Below are positions 56,701-64,000 of a stretch of 64,000 nucleotides of DNA, piece after piece. Numbering within the stretch: the stretch's first letter is position 1; each line of letters opens with the position of its first letter. The notes under the pieces were generated by a model. That model was not told the origin of the DNA, searched no databases, and was given only the letters and a program-made list of their open reading frames with translations. This DNA is from Phorcus lineatus (taxonomy: Eukaryota > Mollusca > Gastropoda > Trochida > Trochidae), in NCBI GenBank assembly GCA_921293015.1, contig OV121092.1, forward strand, positions 36,029,764 through 36,093,763, written 5' to 3'. A program made the position numbers and the translations under genes.

Positions 56701-59700
56701 TCATATGTCAGGAGGTTTTACATTGTAATCTTCATCTGTTTCCAGACCAATTTCCTCCTGTAAAATAACAAGACACGAATTGTATTGATATAGATACTCA
56801 GAAAATCCAAAGGCAATCAAATAACTTTACTTAATATGTTCATTTCTCTCAATACATGTAATATTATATATATATGTTCACATTATGCATGAGAGTTATA
56901 AAAGACAAAATGCATGAAACCTGATAAAAAGTCTACAACCCTTGAGAAATATATCATTTTCAAATTGACTACATATTTCCGAACAATTAATTAAAAATTT
57001 ATTCATTAAACATTGCATGACGTATACATAATTATATGTACATATATATTGAAAATTAGAAAAACTTGCTCTAAATTCTTCTATTCTGTTGAGGGTTATG
57101 AGATATTCTGATAACTCTGATTAAAGTTATGTTTTTAACATTGCCACCATTTCTACACACCTATATCATAAAAAAAAATCAATCAAGCAGCATATCGATA
57201 ACATACACTGTTGAATTACACATATCAAATAACTTCTATCAAGAAATTTCAAATGCTTTAGTCGTTAGATACTATATATGCAAAATGATGACAAATTCGT
57301 ACCAGTAGTTGTTTCTTGGTCTTTGGGTAGCCCTCCAAGATTGCATTCACAATGTCAGTGCTCTGAAGAAGAAAGAAAACTTCAAACTATTTAGCCAAGT
57401 TTTGATGTACAATATTTCCTCCAGTGTCTCGAACATAATCCTGTCTCAAAATTAAGTGTGGGCATGACATCATAAAACATACTCTCTGTCACTTTATTGT
57501 AAACCTTTGCCAAAAGTCTATAAGTTATTGACACATTGAAAATGATGTTTAACCTGTGGATTCAATTAATTCAATCCAAATTTTCATTTCAACAAGAAAT
57601 AAACCATCTATACATACTATTCTCTTCCTTTTTCTCCATTCTTTAACATACTTCACTCGGTCCTTGTAAACCTGTGAAAAAGAATGTTTGAAAAATAAGT
57701 GGAAATATTGCAACTATACTATAATCATACTTGTGGTACTCAAAAGATCTCAAGCTTCTAATTATACTATTGATTTGATTCAAGCATAATTCTCACAGAA
57801 CTTTCTTCTCTCACTTAACAAATGCAAGATGAACATTGTCCAATGTTTCACTAGCTATAGTATAAGTAATTGAATCTCAAAATCAAACATGCTGAGTGAC
57901 AGCAATTCTTTATCCAAAATCTTTTCATCTATGACCCTCAAGACACTTCTAAAATTATACAAATAATCATGTAAATGATATATACATAAATACATGTATA
58001 AACATTTGATTAGCTAGAAAACAAGGGCAAATATGCCCACAGTCCCTTTTTTGAAAGGACACACTGACAGATAAATGTAATATCATTATGTGATAAATAT
58101 TCCACCTTTTCCTTCTCTTGTGGTGAGATGAGAACTTGTCCCTCCTGAAGCTTGTCTAACTTATCCTGCATCGTCGCTATCTGTTGGGTTAAACACAACT
58201 TCATCATTATCTGTAAAACTCTTATGTTTGCTACATGATGCACAAAGGACACAAATTCTGTAATTATCCTATCTTCCCACACATGGTTTATACTTGCGCC
58301 AGCCCAAATGACTTGGTAAGATAGACCTTGCCACATTTCCCCTAATTTTGTTTTTTGTCGTCCAGGCTGCTGCCACGGATCTCGATAGTCCAATGAAAAT
58401 TCATATAAAAATTGTAGCACTCAAAAGACAAATAATGGCGAGTTGGCAGCAAGGTTTAAATAAGTCAGAGATTGAAACTGGTACAACTTAAAGCAATGCA
58501 GGGTTAGATGTAATTATCTTGAAGGAATTGAAATTTTGAAGATGCTAGTAGGCGCTTCATGCAACCCAGGGCCACACTTGACCATACTTCTGTATCAGGG
58601 TACACATTTGCATAGCATGGTGGACTGAGTGCATTGTCGATGAAATGTCTTGCCATGGGACACAACACAGTATATAAGGCCATGGTCACAAACTTTTGGT
58701 GTTCCTACAAGGATCTGAATCCGGGCCTCTGGCACGTGAAGCAAGCATGCCAACCGCTAAACCATTCTTTACATCATTCTATAATAACCAGACCTTTCAA
58801 ACAGAAGACCGCTGACATTGTCCCTTGATCTAAGTGCTCAGAAAAGATGAATATAACAACTGTCAACGTCATTCTTCAGTGCGCAAAAGTTGATGAACCC
58901 AAAAGTTATATAACAAATGTCTCTTGAATGCAAAGGGGTTTTACTTATCACTGCTATCAATTATTTCTGTATTTCATCAAATGTCCCAAAATAAATCTTT
59001 AAACCTGCAAATAGGGTCAAATGGAAATGGTTAACTTCATGAATAACATTATATTTCTAACCTGCTTTTCAATATTCTTTGTTTCTGTTTTTGCATCCTC
59101 TGTTGAAATAGCACTGTTCAGGGTCTTCAGCTCTGCCGTAAAAACATAAAATTTAATTTAATAAATCACTTGAAACAAGTGAACTGCAAACTAATCAAAT
59201 GGTATCATCCTCAGGTTAAGAAAACTCTCTTCTTCATATTATACAGCCTGTATTTCCAAGACCCTGAGCCCATAATTTAACAGTAAGTTTTAATGATAAC
59301 CTTGCGTTAACAGAGATAAATGCAAGCCTTATAAAATTAATTATTCATTATTCTGAAAATCAATATAATTAACAAAACATGTTAAGCTCAAATTCTGTCA
59401 GTGGAGAAGATATTTGATCCTTTGACAATTGGATGGAAATTTCCAAATCTAAAACAAATTTGAAAGATCAGTGGTTTTGGCAACAGGAATTGTTCCTCCA
59501 AGAGAATTTTTCTAATGAGATATCTAATTCATACATGGATAAGAAAAACTTAACAAAACCTTCCCCTGTCAAGTTAATATGCAGCGGTTAATTTTCCAAA
59601 TAAAAATGAGTGAAACCGCAGTTTTGATATTTCCAAACTGTTAGTCAAAATACACAAGTACTGACCAGACTCCAATTTTCGAACTTTGTCTTGTGTTTGT

Positions 59701-62700
59701 TGTGCATATTCTGTGAGTTCTGCTATCTTCTGATCCATTTCCTTCAGTTCATTATCATCCACATCTGGAAATTTACTCTAAGAAAAATCAAATTATTTAA
59801 TATGAAGTAGCATTTAATGACAATTAGTTCAACACAGGACTTTTATGGCTAAGCTAAAAAGTACAGAAAGTTTCAAAGAGAGGTGAGGTGAGGTGAATTG
59901 GTGTTTAACGCCGCTTTCAACATTATTTCACTTATATCGCGGCTGCTAGAATTACTGCAGGGAGAAAGCCTGCAACACCATAGTGGCTATGCATTGTAGT
60001 GAAACCTGCGAGCATCGGCTGGAACTAGCGAACATTGGGTGGTACTGCGTGGAAACTCAGTGTAGCATTGCACCCAAACCTGACTGAGTGTAGAACAGTT
60101 CACTACTGCAGACAAAGTCGCCTAGCCCCTGGCGGGATTAGAACCACGGACCTCTTGATCCGAAGCTGAACGCGCTAACCACTGCGCTATCCCGCCCCCT
60201 TTCAAAGAGAGAGCTACCAGCCAGATATACTAAGATAGGTACTGGAGCAGAGTAAGTTATTTCATAACTTATGTTAAGCAAAAGCTGGTAAAAATGCATA
60301 ATAATGCATGAATAATACATTTGGGGTGTCACAATACACCACCCTCCCATTGTAATACACATCACGATATTAGATGGATGATATGATACGTACCACGTGC
60401 ATATTTTTCATTCAAATTGTGGAAGTGACTTTGTTTACAGGTTAGAGTAAACACAACAAGTTCCTAACAATTACAACTCAAGATGTTTTTCTGTAAAAAA
60501 CTTTTATCTTAAATGAAGACATGAAATGAATTAATATTATTTGTTTATTGAAATAAAGTGAATCGATGAGATGTCATATGTCTATATCAAGAAAATGGTT
60601 ATCCCTCATGTAGAGTTGTTATCTACTTTATTAATATAAGAAGAGATTGATATTGCAAAATAGGTGTATCGATATAATGCCTATAAATACAATCGTTACA
60701 CTCAGACACGTAGCGTTTCCCCTAGTCAGTTTTAGCAGGGCGCAACACCCTGCCCTTTTGAATATGCGCCCTTTTTCTTTTCCGCCCTGGCCTTTTTCCT
60801 GTTGCTAGCCCAAATCTTCCTGTTGCCCGATTGCAGAATATATCATGTACAATGTAATCATTTACAATGTCGCAATTGTATTTTACATAAGATATTTATG
60901 TATGAAGAGCTCATTTTGCTATGATATCGGGAACTACAAGCAAAAGAAACAAAAGAAGAGAATTATTAAACTAATAATCCATCCTTTGTGTCACTGGGAC
61001 ACAGCTGCTGACGACATGTTTAGCTAGATACAGGAACAATAGGGAGATTACGGGTGGACACAGCCAAGTGATCTCACTTGATGTAATGAGTGAAATGCAC
61101 ATGTTTGATATCCGTAACCCATTTAAAATTGGTTACAATAAATGTGATGTTTTCCTGAATTTAATCGTAAGATTTATCAAATATATTTTAGACTCAGTTT
61201 CATTTAGCAAAAAGGAGTTCCGTTTTCTTTTGAAACATACTTTCAAATGAATTTGTATTTAAGTGCCCTTTTCTAAATCAATTTGCCCTGCCCTTTTTCC
61301 AACCTAGGGGAAACAATAACATGTATTGTGTATACTATTTTCAGTGAAAATGTATCAATACATAACTGTTAAACTGAATCTAATACAAAGCCTATCATAC
61401 AATGAAAAGGCTCAAGGGAATAAGTTTTATGAGAATGAAACAAATTTCCAAGATTTAAGTGGTTTTTTTGTACAATACAAACATTATTGATGGCATGCAA
61501 TGAATTGATTACCTGATCAGCAACATAGACTTTTTGTTTCCCATAAACCTTTTCTTTTATTCCTCCATCTGCAGCCATACTTTCACATGCCTTGGTGACA
61601 GCCTGCAATGACACAAATACTTTTTCTATGATACTATAATTCTGATTTTTTTTTCAACAAGAACCATATCATGAAGTGAATTTGCTTGAATTTTCACACT
61701 GTTTTTAGATTAAGAGCTGCCAAGTTTTGCCTCTACAAAAATATTTAATCGTGTAGATATTACCTCATCAAACTTTTTTCACAGTAAAGGTTACAATTAT
61801 CAAAATAAGTGCACAGTGACAGTCATATTTTAAGGCTGAAGTATGCAAAACTATCATTCATAAATAGTGAATACTAAACATCCTTCCATTTTAATTATTT
61901 TTTATTAAACTGGTTTTTGATTTATTATAAAACAAGCGAAAGCGAGTTTGATACCAAATAGTATTAATTGATAGTAAGTTTAGTCATATGTTTATAACAC
62001 TATCATGAAGTCTCACGTCAAGGTATTACGCTGCAGAATCTAACACGGGTGAATAATTTTCATGTTTTTACTTACAGTTTTGCCGTATTCTTTTCCCATA
62101 TTGTTGAGGATATCAGTGACACTGTAGGGACGGTTCTGTTTGTTCAAATAGTCCACAACTGCTTTAGCAGTAGCTGTCAAGACATCAGAAATGACAAAAT
62201 TTAAGATGTGGATGGTAAACATTTAACTGGATTGACATATATTTGATTATTCGGCCTAAGTACACAATTGATAATGTACCTCTCCTTCTGAATTTAATGT
62301 TTGGTTAAAGTCATAGTCTCATTTTTGCAAGGCAAATTGTAATGCATGCCGGAGAAATAGTTCATCACTCACAGAAATCTTTCCCCTGACGTTTGCAACA
62401 ATTTTCAGAACTCTGCAGGCATTCTAGCCCTCAATAATGAAGTTCAAACTACCCTACCCTACCCTACCCAAATATTAGGTCTTTGGCGAGCGTTAGTCCT
62501 TACCACGTCATTTCACTAAGGCCGTGACGAAGAACACCTAAACTTTCCCAGCTGAATATCCAATGAAAATAACTAATAGCTTACGCTTTTTCAAATACAG
62601 AAATAACAAAAAGGTGGTAATCTCAATGAAGAATGCGTCTGTCCTAAGTATCGGCGCTGCAATTACTAGATTTCCGGTGTACGTACTCGATATGGGACTG

Positions 62701-63850
62701 CACTAGATTCGGTACCTAATTGGCCTGAAACGGCAATAAATTATAATACGCCATTAAACGCACTAGTGCACACCAATATTTCGTTAACACAACGAATGCA
62801 CAGATTCTGCATATCTCTCGACATTATTCAAGATCCTCACTCAAGTAATCTACCTCGTTAGTTATTTAACGAATATTTACGTATTCAGGTAGTAAAGTTG
62901 ATTTTTAAAGACCGGAAGTATTTAATGTTACGCTACAATAAATCCGCGTGAACTACGATATCGGAAATATTAAGATTTTGCTCATAACCAAAAAAGCGGA
63001 AACGGCAGCCGCTTTGGTCAATCTAATAGCAATGCTAATGCTGTGTTATTGAATCGGTTTATTTACAACATTGCTTTCATAAAACATAATTTATTCTTTG
63101 GTCTCAGTTCAGAGTTTAGGAAAATTCAATAGCTGCACATAATAATAGTTCAGCTGCGTTTAACTGTCTTTGAGATATCCGTTTTGTGCACAGCTAAACT
63201 TAGATTTTGTATATGTCCAAGCCGACAGCGGCTGTCTAAATTTTTTCATTGTTGACAGCAGGTCAATTGTAAAGAATTTTAAGTATTTCATTGCATCGAT
63301 AGAAAGGTTAAGTGAATGCATAAGTTCTCTTAAAGCTCAAAATAGCCAATTTAAACCGTAAAATCGTGCACTAGTGCCTTTAAGCTGCTTTAGACATCCA
63401 AAACTGTAAAACGGACATAAAAATGAAAATCTTTGCAAACGCGACAGGAGATATTTGTGTTAGTGATCAGATTTTGTTCATGAAGAATATTAAATATTTA
63501 GTTCAGTTTAGTTGCCTAAAATGAGACTATGACTTGAATTACCAACTATTCATCATTGATAATTCTCTCAAAACAGACATATGTAAACTTACCCTTCTAA
63601 TGATAATATGCATTCTACTTTCATTGATGTCAATATCTTTATGTCCTTTAAACTATTTTTTATGGCTCAAGTTGTTTGTTATGATTTATTTTTAAAAAGG
63701 GAAGAAGTTTAAATGCTAAATAAATCTTCTCAGCACCAAAATAAATAAATTTAAAAAGACATCCATACAGTCGCTTTTCATACAAACTTAAGTAAACATA
63801 TATGGAGAAGATATTAATTATGTACCTGCAATATCTTTGCTTTTACTCAT
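56701..63850 (-). CDS. PSMC3IP: Homologous-pairing protein 2 (HOP2/PSMC3IP) orthologue (9 exons, 213 aa)
   Basis: Exons, in transcript order: 63826-63850, 62076-62173, 61513-61602, 59666-59777, 59062-59132, 58106-58180, 57618-57671, 57303-57362, 56701-56757. All introns are GT-AG with agreeing phases. HOP2 works with MND1 in the nucleus to help DMC1 and RAD51 pair homologous DNA in meiosis. The N-terminal winged-helix DNA-binding domain (about residues 8-70) shows LNKQNRPYS and GGIKEKVYGKQKVYVADQ. A coiled coil (about 78-150) follows, then KEWRKRKR, AILEGYPKTKKQ and the acidic end ETDEDYNVKPPDI, all family hallmarks. Length is close to the vertebrate protein. The first exon codes only eight residues. 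Introns hold a SINE, a TTAA element and another inverted-repeat element. The donor after exon 6 (GTGGAA) is weak but the phase and protein match fix it. Confidence 0.94.
58265..58505. repeat. Dispersed repeat, copy 2 (PSMC3IP intron 5)
   Basis: Aligns in the same orientation with 28245-28515 over most of its length ('atcttcccacacatgg', 'gcgccagccca', 'gatagtccaatga', 'ttggcagcaaggtttaaata'). It lies just upstream (in transcript sense) of PSMC3IP exon 6 and has no clear ends. Confidence 0.7.
59883..60199 (-). mobile_element. tRNA-derived SINE, full length (317 bp)
   Basis: Best copy of the family. On the - strand it has box A 'tagcgcagtggttagcgcg', box B, the central 'gcaggctttctccctgc' body and the 'gttgaaagcggcgttaaa' tail region. 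The exact 12-base duplication TTTCAAAGAGAG lies at 59871-59882 and 60200-60211. It sits in PSMC3IP intron 3. The exact duplication suggests a fairly recent insertion. Confidence 0.93.
60715..61314. mobile_element. 600-bp element with GTTTCCCCTAG inverted ends
   Basis: The ends are GTTTCCCCTAG and CTAGGGGAAAC. Just inside both are GC-richer words ('caccctgcccttttga', 'tttgccctgccctttttcc'). No target duplication was resolved and no domain is visible in the short open frames (60845-61027, 61068-61250). It lies in PSMC3IP intron 3. Confidence 0.6.
62309..63534 (-). mobile_element. TTAA-flanked element, long copy (piggyBac/Kolobok-like)
   Basis: The left end AGTCATAGTCTCATTTTTGC follows TTAA at 62305-62308. 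The right end 'aaaatgagactatgact' is followed by TGAA, probably a mutated TTAA. The family member at 17129-17706 is in the opposite orientation and about half the length. The extra 600 or so internal bases (about 62760-63370) carry a 63-codon frame of no known domain, so no transposase is evident. It fills most of PSMC3IP intron 1. Confidence 0.8.
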
Positions 63851-63879
63851 CTTGAGTTCATAAATGGCGCTAAATATGA

Positions 63880-63895
63880 CAAGGGAGGTAACTCA
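63880..63895 (-). promoter_or_regulatory. GAGTTACCTCCCTTG motif upstream of PSMC3IP
   Basis: Read on the - strand, GAGTTACCTCCCTTG ends about 30 bases before the ATG at 63850. The same core lies just upstream of FBXL18. It would fall in the 5' UTR or core promoter. Confidence 0.4.
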
Positions 63896-64000
63896 AAAGT
63901 TAGTTTTAGATAATTTAATTCGTACATAAAAGAATGTCGTAGATGCATTTTGCTCGGGTTGAAAACTCTTGTCCTCAACAATTATTTTAACAATAACGAA

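Noticed and set aside
63170-63361. 63-codon frame in the TTAA element as a transposase remnant
   Set aside because: Too short and without any transposase motif that I can see.

Overview
The window is eukaryotic, AT-rich and intron-rich. It most likely comes from a lophotrochozoan animal, probably a mollusc and plausibly a gastropod. The basis is GT-AG split genes with clear animal orthologues, three copies of a tRNA-headed SINE with target-site duplications, and dense small terminal-inverted-repeat DNA elements. The species call is inference; no marker gene fixes it.

Five protein-coding genes can be supported. (1) A ganglioside GM2 activator-like lipid-transfer protein on the + strand, 21521-24369, 4 exons, 213 aa. 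(2) An F-box/LRR protein orthologous to FBXL18 on the - strand, 43369 down to 27694, 10 exons, 718 aa, reconstructed with consistent intron phases throughout. (3) A single-exon 376 aa secreted protein of unknown function, nested on the same strand in the largest FBXL18 intron (36092-37222). (4) A DUSP19-like dual-specificity phosphatase on the + strand, 47265-48543, 2 coding exons, 230 aa, with an intact HCxxGxxR site. (5) A PSMC3IP/HOP2 orthologue on the - strand, 63850 down to 56701, 9 exons, 213 aa. The genes do not form a pathway: they serve lysosomal lipid handling, ubiquitin ligation, an unknown secreted role, JNK-pathway signalling and meiotic recombination.

Layout. 1-12 kb: no gene; several long, diverged copies of the same sequence blocks, plus one SINE. 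12-14.4 kb: nothing recognisable. 14.4-20.9 kb: a nest of mobile DNA. It holds a 783-bp foldback element with an 8-bp target duplication, then a 5.5-kb element bounded by CCCAGCTAACA inverted termini with ACGT-rich repeat arrays at both ends. Inside the 5.5-kb element are a CRE/YY1-like promoter, a splice donor, a distant acceptor and a poly(A) signal, which look like a small spliced transcription unit. 21.5-24.4 kb: GM2A-like gene. 25-27 kb: intergenic with one MITE. 27.7-43.4 kb: FBXL18; its introns hold the nested gene, a SINE, MITEs and a tandem array of paired nuclear-receptor-like and CRE-like motifs. 44-47 kb: minisatellite, a hAT-like element and two near-perfect palindromes. 47.2-48.5 kb: DUSP19, followed by about 5 kb of T-rich, repeat-poor sequence that may be a long 3' UTR. 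54-56.7 kb: a hairpin and one MITE. 56.7-63.9 kb: PSMC3IP, with a SINE and two DNA elements in its introns.

The most unusual points are the transcription-unit-like cargo of the 5.5-kb element, a mobile element reduced to its two terminal repeats but still flanked by a 9-bp duplication, the nested single-exon secreted gene, the motif-rich array in the FBXL18 intron, and a TTACCTCCCTTG motif shared just upstream of the FBXL18 and PSMC3IP start codons.
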